A stretch of 64,000 nt of DNA, taken from Pelobates cultripes (taxonomy: Eukaryota; Chordata; Amphibia; Anura; Pelobatidae). A model generated the notes under the pieces. That model was not told the origin of the DNA. It searched no databases and worked only from the letters and a program-made list of their open reading frames with translations. Made by a program: the position numbers and the translations under genes. Location: the NCBI GenBank assembly GCA_933207985.1, contig OW240913.1:276846488-276910487 (forward strand), in the 5' to 3' direction. Below are positions 1-9,595 of the stretch, one piece after another. Each line of letters starts with the position of its first letter. Position 1 is the first letter of the stretch.

Positions 1-220
1 ATCCTGACAATTGAATTTAATTAACAGGCCTGATATTTAACCTTGTAACTTTCCATAACAGCATAAAACCTGTACATGTGGGGTACTGTTATACTCATGA
101 GACTTTGCTGAATACAGATATGTGTGTTTTAAAACACTAAAATTGTAATGATCATATCATCAGTGAAAGTGCAGTTTTGTGTGTGAAACATGTAAAACAA
201 AAAAAAAATTGTGATGAAGT
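1..220. repeat. Left part of a ~365-bp tandem repeat, split by the provirus
   Basis: This segment resembles the block at 8225-8420: both carry a 'gtaactttcca', 'aaacctgtacatg' and 'gtactgtt..tact.atgaga' series, followed by an A-rich stretch and a 'gtga..aagt' boundary. The sequence joins smoothly to 8055 if the provirus and one copy of GAAGT are removed. It is therefore the pre-integration site, inside a tandem array. No protein is predicted. Confidence 0.7.
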
Positions 221-699
221 TGTAAGAATATTAAATAGTTAACTTGTTTATATGTATTTTATGCTTTTATAAGGTTTATAACATGATTATTGCTGACTGA
301 AGGGATATTGAATACTTAAAGTCAATATGCTGACTGTGACAGACTAAGGTATTTCTTCTATAGGATGTAAGACAATGCTAAAATTTCAGGATGTCTTGCC
401 CATTCCGATTTCAGGATATTCTTTTCCAGACGTATGCAAAAGCTTATCTTTCCATTGTCAGAATAACGTAATATAAGGAAGTAATAAATCTTATAGTCTG
501 TACTGTATTTGCATATATCATGGCTAATGTAAGCAAACTATGTATAAAAGCCAGCTCTGGAATACACTCATTTGAGAGTCTTGTAAAGCTGTTGTCCGTG
601 TGTTATTGCTTACAAATGATTCTCCATCAACGTTGATTATGGTGACCGAGGGATCGAGAACCGAGGGGATTAGAGTCCATTACAACATTAACCCTTTCA
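221..699 (+). repeat. 5' LTR of the provirus
   Basis: The 479-bp LTR starts TGTAAG and ends TTTCA. A TATA-like tataaaa lies at 543-549, so U3 covers about the first 350 bases. An aataaa at about 483 lies upstream of the TATA box and is unlikely to be the functional polyadenylation signal; I saw no other clear one. The only difference from the 3' LTR is T at 518 against C at 7868. Confidence 0.95.
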
Positions 700-702
700 G
701 CT

Positions 703-721
703 TGGTGTCTAGAAGTGGGAT
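703..721 (+). other. Primer-binding site, tRNA-Leu type
   Basis: TGGTGTCTAGAAGTGGGAT begins three bases after the 5' LTR. It matches the complement of the 3' end of vertebrate tRNA-Leu(CAA) apart from one extra T. A leucine primer is classically associated with ERV-L, whereas the pol and env here look class I, so the primer should not be used alone for classification. Confidence 0.7.
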
Positions 722-858
722 AGAAGTTGGATCAGCAAAACCATTTGCGGTGAGTAGCCTTTTTGTGTCTTATTTGACGCTGATTGTCTATGACCCCCCT
801 TTGGTTCAGTAAGACTGTATCCAGTAGATAGGAAAGGTGTAAGGACTCTAGTTATATT

Positions 859-1071
859 GAGACTATAAGAGGTCTCCGGTTTATTAGACATTTGGTCTAT
901 ATATATATAGGGGTTCTTGGTAACCCAGGTTAGTATCTAAGATAGATACAGGTTTTTGAGACCATAAGAGGTCTCCGGTTTATTATAGGGTTTTGGTAAC
1001 CCAGGTTAGTATCTAAAATAGATACAGGGTATCTCAGGTAGATACAGGTTTTTGAGACCATAAGAGGTCTC
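859..1071 (+). repeat. Three tandem ~97-bp leader repeats, each with a stem-loop
   Basis: GAGACCATAAGAGGTCTC, or a one-base variant, occurs at 859-876, 958-975 and 1054-1071. Each can fold as a 6-bp stem with a 6-nt loop. Copies are followed by 'cggtttatta' and separated by 'ggtaacccaggttagtatct..atagatacag' blocks. The position, between primer-binding site and gag start, is where retroviruses keep packaging and dimerisation signals. That function is inferred. Confidence 0.6.
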
Positions 1072-1251
1072 CGGTTTATTAAGTCTATAGGTGTTCTGAG
1101 CAGCACGGTTTGTAGATCTATAAGTATAACCCAAACTTCTCTTTCTCCCGGTCACCTTTGTTTGTCTTAAGTGTTCTTTGTGGGTGATTGTTTGTCTATA
1201 TTGGGGACACACTTTGGTAAGTTAGTAGTGTCCCCACTCTGAGTCAGCAGT

Positions 1252-1281
1252 ATGGGAAATGTGAGTTCATGTCCTGAGTGA
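1252..1281 (+). pseudogene. gag: Probable gag start with myristoylation-like MGN, stopped at codon 10
   Basis: An ATG at 1252 opens a frame reading M-G-N-V-S-S-C-P-E and then stops (TGA, 1279-1281). Gly2 followed by a small or polar residue and Ser at position 5-6 is what N-myristoylated Gag proteins carry, and the site lies where gag should begin. A splice-donor-like ggtaagt lies just upstream, near 1215. The start is a proposal: nothing directly downstream is recognisable as matrix, and a (TA/TG)n tract follows at about 1287-1335. Confidence 0.4.
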
Positions 1282-2926
1282 CCAATATATGTATGTATAT
1301 ATATATGTGTGTGTATATGTATATGTGTATATATAAGATAGCAGTACTTTTAAACAAATGGAGGTTTTAAAAATACATAGGGATTAAGGAGAGAACGCAG
1401 GTAATTTGTTTTTCTTTGGTTTTTACCATATATTGGGGCTGATGTGTACTGTAGTCCTTGCTGCTGTCCAGTAGTGATGGGAGTGAGCGTAGGACTTATC
1501 TTTCTGCAAGATAGCAGTACTGTATATTAGAAAAGAAATGACTCACAGGTTGTACCTGATAGACCTACTTACATCTTTTTGCTTTATTCTTTCTGTCGCA
1601 TAGAAGTATAAGTTTATTACTCTGTTTTATTGTAAGTTATTTCACATGGGAACTGTGTGCCTGGTATGATTGTTGCTTTAAAAAATACTATAAGCCCACT
1701 ACACTTATTATGAGAGTGGGATAGTGTAAATGTGTTACATTGTTTGCATGATGAGCTCAGTATATTTTATAACTGAGACAAAAAAGTCACTTCATTAGTA
1801 TTTGAAAGTTAATTCCCCATATGGGATTAATTGTATAGAAACACCAATCAGCACATCTTCCCTGCCCTGTGTGTTTGTTGCAAAGGATCCATACTGTAAA
1901 TATAATTTATGTTTGAAAATAACAGAGCAACATTTACATTTTCAGCGGTCCAACACATGCTTTATTTTGCACTGTAAACTAACCTTTTATTGCAACAGGT
2001 TCCTTTTAAATGATCCAGTGTAATAACTACTGCTTGTGTCTTCTATGTCTCACATTATGTGTTATTTTAAATTGTGGTATATAGCCTGAATCAGACATCA
2101 TGGACAAAGGTTTTTACCTGTGTTACTAAGGGCTCTTGGAGACTGACCGGTCTAAAGGTTTGCCATGCCTTTAAAACATGGTATAGTATAAATTTTTAAG
2201 TCTCTGAGAGTTCTGAAAGATTCAGGTGAAACCATGTCTGTTTAATCTGGTCCAGATGTTTGTTCAATTTCTATAAGATTTAAGTTGATGCAGCATCATC
2301 TCAGATTAGTTAATGGAAGTTTTAGACAAATAGTTGAGTTATGAGCGCGCTATATAAATGGATCCTTTCTTTAAATATAATACTATAGTAGATTAAAGTA
2401 ATGAAGTTAATTAAGAAAATGTACACATAAGAATCCCTAAAATAAATCTAAACTAAAATTGGTATACTTTCCAATAATATGTTCTGAATACAGCTGTTAA
2501 CTCTTTATTTTGTGTAAATGGTGATTGTGATAATGTGATAAGTGTGCAGTTTAACTTGAAAGTGGTTTAATTTATGTTGCTGTATTGTTTTAAATTATAT
2601 GTGAATCAGTTTGTCACAGTCTAGTGATACTGATAAGAATGACAGCCAAATAACCTAGCAAATAACTGTTTTATTAGTTGTTGAATACTAGCGTTTTGGC
2701 CAAGAATAGTTGGAGATTTGGAGGTGTTAGTTTAAGATTGCTTTTATATTGTGTCTATCCATGTTTCCTAGGAGGGAGACAGAGTGTGTAGTTGTGTGCC
2801 CATAAATGTGATTTCTGTATTGGCATATCTGCTGGGTACCCATTATGTGTTTCTACAAAGATATTGTTTTGTGAGATGACTAATATTACATGGGATGCTG
2901 AGTATAAGTTATATGGTTTGAAATGA
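1282..2926 (+). other. Decayed leader/gag 5' half, no recognisable coding
   Basis: This stretch inside the provirus is AT-rich with stops in all frames. It holds the short (TA/TG)n tract and no motif that I can assign. It occupies the place of matrix and the N-terminal half of capsid. It could be decayed gag or an unrelated older insertion copied along with the provirus. Confidence 0.5.
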
Positions 2927-3313
2927 ATTGGTGATTATGAGCTTAGTACTTCAGTAAGATGTGCTAAAATCTGGAACAAGGTGGAAGCTGAAATGTTGGG
3001 ATTATGGAAGAATAAGCAGTCTATATTCACTGCTTTGGCATTTAAGCAGGATGCAAAGGAAGAGATTGGTAATATGATTTTTGTAAAGAAATTTTACAAG
3101 TGTTGGAAGGATGAGGCAGGTTTGATGTCTGGAGATGATATAGATCTTTTTAAAATACAGTCATGCCTTGGTAATATGTTGCCACAGTATTCTTTGCTTG
3201 TGAAACAATTGATTTCAGACTGGGCCAATTTGGATAGCTCAGAGTTTCTTACCAAGGTTATAGAAAAGGAAAATGCAGGTTGTTCTGAATTAAGAAAAGA
3301 TTTAGGAAAGTAA
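2927..3313 (+). pseudogene. gag: gag capsid C-terminal remnant
   Basis: One frame is open from about 2927 to the TAA at 3311-3313 and encodes roughly 128 residues. It has the helical, charged, Leu/Ile-rich character of a retroviral capsid C-terminal region (segments such as ISDWANLDSSEFL and FLTKVIEKENAG). It has no natural start codon; the first in-frame residue is arbitrary. The next frame (3316 on) carries the nucleocapsid knuckle in a different phase, so a frame break lies near 3310. The capsid assignment rests on position just ahead of the CCHC box and on composition, not on a unique signature. Confidence 0.55.
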
Positions 3314-3315
3314 GG

Positions 3316-3915
3316 TTGCTTATTATGCTCAGGGATTGCAACATATTATGTCCAGCTACACAGGCTGAGAGCGTGGATGGGATGGAGCACATAAAGCCTG
3401 TGGAAAGGGGTGGTCAAAGAGGGGCAAGGGGATGGAGACAGGGAAATCAGGGTTATAGGGGTAACCAAGGAGGAATAGACAGGAACACTTGTTTCAACTG
3501 TGGACAATATGGCCACTGGAGGAATGAGTGTCCACACCCCAGGAAACCCCACACACCCCAACAACCCCACAATTCTCAAAATATGCCCGGTAGGCAAGAA
3601 CAACACCAGACCCACTCCCAACACCACTGGCCAGCATATCGCTTAGTTCAGGATTTTAGAGCCCTAAATAGTTTAATTGTGCCCATTTCACCCATTGTCC
3701 CTGATGTGACATCCCTCATTACAGCCATTCCAAATGATGCCACTTGCTTCACTGTCATTGATTTAAGTAATGCATTTTTTCTATACCTATTGATCAAGAG
3801 ACACAGCTACTTATGGTTTTTACTTTTTGAAGGCTGTCAGTTTACCTGGACACGCTTACCCAAGGCTATGTGGATTCCCCAGCTGTTTATTCGTTGGTAC
3901 TCTAACATACTCTAA
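3316..3915 (+). pseudogene. gag-pol: Nucleocapsid joined to reverse transcriptase N-terminal part; protease missing
   Basis: The first part is basic and Gly/Arg/Gln-rich, with one CX2CX4HX4C zinc knuckle at 3490-3531 (CFNCGQYGHWRNEC). After about 35 residues the frame goes straight into the reverse transcriptase fingers/palm (YRLVQDFRALNSLI, then VIDLSNAF at about 3754-3777, containing the first catalytic Asp). There is no room for a retroviral protease with its DTG/DSG motif, so protease and the first part of reverse transcriptase have been deleted. Inside this frame a short out-of-phase stretch (about 3780-3830) is followed by recovery at FEGCQFTWTRLP, indicating compensating frameshifts. 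The product cannot be a functional polyprotein. Confidence 0.85.
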
Positions 3916-3921
3916 AAAAAC

Positions 3922-4707
3922 ATGGACCACCGGTCATGGTTCCGTCCTTTTTGCAAAATGTTGATGATTTGTTGTTATGTAACCCTAGCTATGAGGCAAG
4001 CACTGTGGATACTGTCAGCAACTGTAGGTCACAAGGTTGTTAAACACAAAATGCAATTGTGTAAATCAAAGGTTGAATACTTAGGTTTTGTTCTGGCTTT
4101 AGGCACCAGACAATTGAGTCCAAAATGTATTGAGGTCATTCAGAGGATTCCTACACCCACTATTCGGAAGGAGTTGCTCACCTTCCTCGGCATGATTAAT
4201 TACTGCCACCAATGGATCCCTGAATGCTCCCATTATGACTCAATCCTAAGGGAGGCTGTACGTTCTGACAGCCCTGAAAATGTCTGCTGGTCACCAGACA
4301 TGCTAGCTGCATATATTGCCCTTACAGTTGTTATTGTGCAAGCCCAGGCTTTAGGACTACCTGTGTATTGTAAACCATTTCATTTGTATGCTTGGGACAA
4401 TTGTAAAACCATGGCCGCGGTCTGTGCACAAGAGCAAGGAGGCGGTATGCGTCCCATAGCATTCTTTTCCAAAGTAGTTCGAGCTCCGGTACAGGGTATG
4501 CCGGCGTGTCTCAGAGCATTGATAGCATGTGCAATGGCTGTTGAAACTGCTACTACTATCACACTAGGGCATCCTACAATACTTCATGCCAGTCACCAGG
4601 TCACTCAGCTGATGACAAATCTCACCACACAACACATGACAGCCCAGCGCTTCAGTGGTTATGAGATTCTTTTTTTTTTAATACCCAGAATCTGTCTTTT
4701 GGATTAA
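3922..4707 (+). pseudogene. pol: Reverse transcriptase C-terminal/connection remnant
   Basis: The frame is in a different phase from the preceding RT piece. The catalytic YVDD box is readable only out of phase, at 3957-3968, and as N-V-D-D, so its Tyr is changed. Downstream the thumb/connection region is clear (VEYLGFVL, LTFLGMINYCHQWIP, then MRPIAFFSKV and ACLRALIACAMAVE, typical of gamma-like RT connection). The frame ends at a T-rich slip (nine T at 4671-4679). Typical RNase H residues are not seen between here and the integrase, so RNase H seems largely deleted or decayed. Confidence 0.85.
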
Positions 4708-4744
4708 ATAAGGTTTAGAGAAAGATCAAAATGATCTGTTCTCT

Positions 4745-4755
4745 AAAGAGGGGAG
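4745..4755 (+). other. Polypurine-tract-like run inside pol
   Basis: AAAGAGGGGAG differs only in its last base from the true polypurine tract at 7560-7570. A short direct repeat ('gaataggcatacttgaag') follows. A second internal copy, identical over 11 bases, lies at 5690-5700. Either could be a central priming site or chance in purine-rich DNA. Confidence 0.35.
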
Positions 4756-4789
4756 AATAGGCATACTTGAAGAATAGGCATACTTGAAG

Positions 4790-5786
4790 CAAGCTGATTT
4801 ATTTTCATCAGTCAGGCACATAGCAAGCACCATTCAATTCCTCATGAATTCATTTTATATTAGGAATCTCAGGCAGCATGTACAGTCTTTTGTAAGATCG
4901 TGTGAACACTGCTCTTTTTACACACTTACAGATTGATTTTATTCATGTATCCAAAATTGGTAAGAAACAGCAATACTTACTGGTCATAGTTAATCAGTTT
5001 AGTAGATGGCATGAGGCCTTTGTGATATCTAGGGAAGATTCTAGTGAAGTTTATTGTTACTGAAATTATTCCCAGGTATGGCTGCCCTCTGCAGATTGGC
5101 TCTGATAATGGCCCGGTTTTTGCCAGTAAGGTTGCCCAGGAACTTGCTAAATTCTTGCAAGTTACCTGGCAGTTTCATATACCCTATCATCCACAGAATA
5201 CAGGGGTAGTTGAAAGGATGAATAGGACTATTAAGGAAAAGCCCAGAATTTACCCAGGAACATGGGAAAATTGGACTAGATATCTACCAGCTATTTTAGC
5301 TGAGATAAGAGTGATTCCTCACAAGGTGACTAAATTATCTCCATCTGAGATTTTTGATGGGATGACCTTTTCCCACACCCTGGGCCAGGGAACCGCTTGT
5401 TATAATGTCTGGGGATTTACAGCTTATACAAGAACAATATGTACAGGAATTGTTGATAAAATCGAATGGTATGTATGACAATGTTTCTTCGCAGTTTTCC
5501 CTTACCTTCACAGGAACCTACTCATTCATACCAGCCCGGTGACAAGGTGTATATCCGTCAGCTGAACAGGACCAAGAAAGGAGGATACCCTTTTGGACCA
5601 CCTGCTACTGTGATTGCTGTAACCAGAACCGCTGTCCTCACAGATTCACATGACATCTGGATTCACGCATCCCAAGTGAAGCTGTGTCCAAAGAGGGGAA
5701 CCAAGGAAGACAACACCACTCCTCGCTCGGAAACAGAAGAATTTCTCCGTAGATTGAGAGGATCATACGTACCTGAGACCAAGATT
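4790..5786 (+). pseudogene. pol: Integrase, three domains recognisable but frame-broken
   Basis: From about 4790 one frame gives an HHCC-like zinc domain (VRHIAST ... SCEHCSF). The catalytic core has its first Asp at 4935-4937 (QIDFIHV). After a frame change, the second Asp lies at 5104-5106 (SDNGPVF) and the Glu at 5212-5214 (GVVERMNRT), 35 residues apart, so the D-D35E triad is complete. The C-terminal domain continues in another frame (5466 on) with PGDKVYIRQL and a WIHASQVK motif typical of the gamma-like GPY/F-type integrase tail. At least two frameshifts separate these parts. The family joins viral DNA ends to host DNA in the nucleus; this copy cannot make the enzyme in one piece. Confidence 0.9.
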
Positions 5787-6588
5787 ATGTTGTGTGCTAT
5801 GCTTTCTGGAGTTGTTATACTCCCTCTGATATTGTTTCTTGAATGCCATTATGAGTACAAGTCAATGGCAAGTTCTGGAAAAAGACTCTGACATGATGAA
5901 CAATTCTTCAATACCCCCAGCCCAATTAGGCCTTAGCTCCTCATCTAGCATTCGTCACACACGCCCCCTCAAGAACCTTTCTCCACCACCTTTCTATCAG
6001 CATGCAATATGCAATCATTCATTCAATGAACGCATTTGGATGAATTGGACAAATAGTAACCCTTATAAGTACCAGTTACCCATATGAAATGTGTCTACAG
6101 CTAATGAAACCGATGCATTATGTTTGTTTGAAGGTTCACAGAAAATTGTTAGATCTTATAACGCAGAAATGTGCACAGTTAAGGTTGCATATCAATGTAA
6201 ACAGACAGGCCTTATTACTTTTAATAATGATTATATAACTGGTATCATTAATTGGAAAAGGGGACAAATGTTAGTCATTATGAACGACACTACAATTGAG
6301 AACTATACACTACCTTATATTTTTACACCTTATTACTGTCCTTTATCCTCTACCATAGAACCAAAAGTCAACCACGACACACACACACCTATTCCATCCA
6401 CATGTGTTAATACAACTGCCTTCTTACAAGCTGTACATGTGTCATTAAAAATCACTACTCCTGTTGTAACATTATGTAACACAGCAAACAAAAGGCAGAA
6501 AAGGGAATGGTATGACACACTGTTAGGAGGTGCTGGAACCACTATGAGTATACTAAATAGTTATAGATATGGAGACCCTCAAGAATAA
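5787..6588 (+). pseudogene. env: env surface subunit with premature stop and frame breaks
   Basis: An ATG at 5787, still in the frame of the integrase tail, begins a hydrophobic signal-peptide-like stretch (MLCAMLSGVVILPLILFL). The surface part continues in another frame from about 5839, is stopped by TGA at 6085-6087, and reads on in the same frame from 6091. It has several Asn-X-Ser/Thr sites and scattered cysteines. A basic furin-type cleavage site, RQKR, lies at 6493-6504, followed by a hydrophobic Gly/Ala-rich segment (LLGGAG) as expected for the fusion end of the transmembrane subunit. Shortly after, the frame runs out at a TAA (6586-6588), and the protein continues one frame over. I do not recognise a receptor-binding fold or a closer relative. 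Confidence 0.75.
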
Positions 6589-7325
6589 GTTAAACACAGC
6601 CAGCATGCATATAGGGACTGGTTTTCATGCTACTGCAAATTGGGCTCCAATTGTTGTTAAATCACAGGTTACAGGATTGGATTTAGATAAATCAATGTAT
6701 AATTATTTAGATAATTTAACTGTTGCAACTATGAAATTCACTACAGGTCTAAGTAACTGGAGTACTTGTGCCATCAGGTATTTATGGATACAACAACAAG
6801 GATTGGCATTAGAAAACACACTAATGATTCCTAAACTAGAGAAGATTAGAGGAATGTGTAACCTCACAGATAATGATTGGTTACTTCTAAAACCCCAATC
6901 CAGTAAATGCAATGGATGGTTAACTGGTAATGTTTCACATTTTTCATGCTCTTGCTATTTTACATTATATCATACATCATCAAAGGATGTTAAATTAGCT
7001 TGTCAATTTAACACATTACCAGTACCAGTTTATGATCTTTTTGCCAAGACTTTAACCTGGTGGGCACCCACATACACAGGGGACTATATTTTTCCCAAAG
7101 ATAACATACACAGGTAGCCACGCATATCCTAAAAGGAGAACTCCTTAAGGTGAGTTCACAAATTCAGAATGATTTAGCCCATCATTGGTACGATGCTTCA
7201 CTGGTTGGTCCCCTACTGGATCCCAGATAATGAAATCATTCTTCTATCCTTTTGTTATTATAGTCCTGATTTTATTGTGTATGATTTTATATAACTGTCA
7301 CCTTAGTTGTACATTGAGGAAGTGA
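6569..7325 (+). pseudogene. env: env transmembrane subunit remnant
   Basis: The frame from about 6569 to 7117 continues the ectodomain after the frameshift. It has several N-glycosylation sites and cysteines, but I see no CX6CC motif of the standard gammaretroviral type. Downstream, after further breaks, an ATG-led frame at 7230-7325 encodes a single hydrophobic span (FVIIVLILLCMILY) followed by a short basic tail and stop, as expected for the membrane anchor. The subunit normally anchors the spike and drives membrane fusion. This copy is interrupted at 7117 and again before 7230, so it is a pseudogene. Which env class it belongs to is open. Confidence 0.7.
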
Positions 7326-7559
7326 GTACAGAAATGAATCCATAATGCAGAACAGAAACAATTAGAAATTCTCCTCTCTGCCACTGTAGAGTATCAACCC
7401 ATCTTTAAACTGGGCCTTAGGAATTACCACATGGGAATCGAGGTGAAGAAATTAATGAAAGTCCCGCAGGGAGTGACTAGCACCCCTGAAAATACCATGT
7501 GGAGGTTTCTCTGTCCTGGTAAGATTTTATCAATAAGATGAGCAATTGTTTTATTGCTC

Positions 7560-7570
7560 AAAGAGGGGAA
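7560..7570 (+). other. Polypurine tract
   Basis: AAAGAGGGGAA directly abuts the 3' LTR, the required position for plus-strand priming. The segment 7326-7559 between env and this tract shows no coding. Confidence 0.85.
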
Positions 7571-8049
7571 TGTAAGAATATTAAATAGTTAACTTGTTTA
7601 TATGTATTTTATGCTTTTATAAGGTTTATAACATGATTATTGCTGACTGAAGGGATATTGAATACTTAAAGTCAATATGCTGACTGTGACAGACTAAGGT
7701 ATTTCTTCTATAGGATGTAAGACAATGCTAAAATTTCAGGATGTCTTGCCCATTCCGATTTCAGGATATTCTTTTCCAGACGTATGCAAAAGCTTATCTT
7801 TCCATTGTCAGAATAACGTAATATAAGGAAGTAATAAATCTTATAGTCTGTACTGTATTTGCATATACCATGGCTAATGTAAGCAAACTATGTATAAAAG
7901 CCAGCTCTGGAATACACTCATTTGAGAGTCTTGTAAAGCTGTTGTCCGTGTGTTATTGCTTACAAATGATTCTCCATCAACGTTGATTATGGTGACCGAG
8001 GGATCGAGAACCGAGGGGATTAGAGTCCATTACAACATTAACCCTTTCA
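7571..8049 (+). repeat. 3' LTR of the provirus
   Basis: It is 479 bp long, the same length as the 5' LTR, and identical except for C at 7868 (T at 518). It is followed at once by the second copy of the target duplication, GAAGT. Confidence 0.95.
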
Positions 8050-8054
8050 GAAGT

Positions 8055-8600
8055 GGCTACTACAAAAGACAGGACTTGCCCAATTCTGAATTTGTCTACG
8101 TTTGTGAATGGTATGCCATGATAGGGGTAATTCTCATTCGTTGGCTGCCATATGGACTCAAAGGCAGCATAGGCTCAACAAACCAATCTGGCAAACTGAT
8201 ATGGGAAAGCCCTATATGTGACCCTGTAACTTTCCAAAACCCCATAAAACCTGTACATGGGAGTACTGTTTTACTAATGAGACATTGCTGAAAACAAATA
8301 CGAGTGTTTTAGAGAAGTTAAACTTAAAATGACAATGATATCATCAGTAAAAGGCTTTTTTTGTGAAAAATTCAAAAAACAAATATGAACGCTAATTTTT
8401 GCCAGGGTTTGTGACTAAGTGGCTACTAAAAAGAAAATTGACATATCCCGTTTTAAATACTCTGGATTGTCTACTTTGGCAAATGGTATGCCATGATGGC
8501 ATTCCTGTGCTGCCATACAGTTTCCATCCATTAGGGGTTAAAATACAACCTTTTCTTACATGCAGTAGGGGTGACACATATATAAATAAAAAGTGTCAGA
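8055..8600. repeat. Continuation of the ~365-bp tandem repeat (about 1.5 units)
   Basis: 'gtggctac' marks unit starts near 8054 and 8417, and 'ggtatgccatgat' recurs at about 8107 and 8483. The same landmarks occur inverted at 41.5-42.1 kb and 44.4-44.6 kb. Reading frames in the repeat recur because the DNA recurs; there is no sign of a selected protein. Confidence 0.7.
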
Positions 8601-8789
8601 TAGCCTTCTCAAGACCCTGAAGACATTACTTGCAGTACTGCTTACTGAAAATAGCAACAATGTTAAAATGTCTGCCTTTATGTTTTAACTAACTACAGAT
8701 AAAACATATGTTTCTAAAGTAAATGTATTTAAAACAGATATAGCAATCTTTATCACTCTCTGGTATTCCAAATATTTTCCTTGCTTTGC

Positions 8790-9272
8790 TTAAAGGACCA
8801 CTATAGGCACCCAGACCACTTCAGCTTAATGAAGTGGTCTGGGTGCCAGGTCCAGCTAGGGTTAACCCTTTTTTCAGAGAAACTGCTATGTTTATATTAG
8901 GGTTAATCCAGCCTATAGTGGCTGTCTCATTGACAGCCGCTAGAGGCGCTTGCGTACTTCACACTGAGAAGATGCCAGCGTCCATAGGAAAGCATTGTGA
9001 ATGCTTTCCTATGAAACTGGCTGAATGCGCGCGCGGCTCTTGCCGCGCATGCACATTCAGCCGAGGAGGAGGAGAGGAGGAGGAGAGGAGGAGGAGAGGA
9101 GGAGGAGAGGAGGAGGAGAGCGCCCTGCCCGGCGCTGGAGAAAGAGGTAAGTTTAACCCCTTCCTCACCCTAGAGCACGGCAGGAGTGGGACCCTGAGGG
9201 TGGGGGCACCCTTGGGGCACTATAGTGCCAGGAAAACTAGTATGTTTTCCTGGCACTATAGTGGTCCTTTAA
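8790..9272. mobile_element. T2/Kolobok-type MITE
   Basis: Both ends are TTAA plus AAGGACCACTATAG in inverted orientation (right end 'ctatagtggtcctttaa'), so the TTAA target duplication is visible at 8790-8793 and 9269-9272. The TTAAAGGR terminus is the signature of T2 MITEs described in Xenopus. A perfect hairpin follows the left end ('cccagaccacttcagctt'/'aagtggtctggg'). A (GGAGGA)n run lies at about 9064-9118. There is no transposase; it would need one in trans. Confidence 0.8.
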
Positions 9273-9595
9273 GTAGTGGAGAAAGTATTAGAATACCGGT
9301 CATTATAGTGGCTACCTTATGTTTGTGTTGAAAAATAGTTTGCTACTTGGTGCAAACTGATTCTTCATGTTTATGCAATTGTCTTGCAATTTACAAAGCC
9401 CAAGCAGTAGTGTGGAACCACAGTGCATTTCAAATAATGTATATCTTGCTAGATATAAAAAATAAATTGAAAAAAAATAATTCTATAAAAAATCACAAAA
9501 TCAATAAAACAATTCTAAATCAAAGTGGGTGTAAATGGCACTGGTAGTAGCAGCTATGGAAGATGAACTTTTTAAATTATTTTTTTTTTCTTTTT

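Larger units (their letters stand above)
221..8049 (+). mobile_element. Endogenous retrovirus (class I, gamma/epsilon-like), near-identical LTRs, defective coding region
   Basis: The provirus is 7829 bp long and flanked by the 5-bp target duplication GAAGT (216-220 and 8050-8054). It runs 5' LTR, tRNA-Leu-type primer-binding site, long leader, gag remnants, pol remnants (reverse transcriptase, connection region, integrase), env remnants, polypurine tract and 3' LTR. The order and the motifs (CCHC knuckle, an RT box with a VDD core, a complete integrase D-D35E triad, a basic cleavage site in env) are retroviral. A single nucleotide-binding knuckle and a TWTRLP-like RT box suggest class I, but I could not place it more exactly. 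The two LTRs differ at one of 479 positions, so insertion was recent. The genes are nevertheless broken by stops, frameshifts and deletions; no protease is visible, and RNase H is largely missing. It is probably a copy mobilised with proteins supplied by another provirus. Confidence 0.95.

Noticed and set aside
600..812. Small frame repeated at 7950-8291
   Set aside because: It begins inside the LTR, so the duplication of the LTRs duplicates it; it reads into unrelated sequence at each end.
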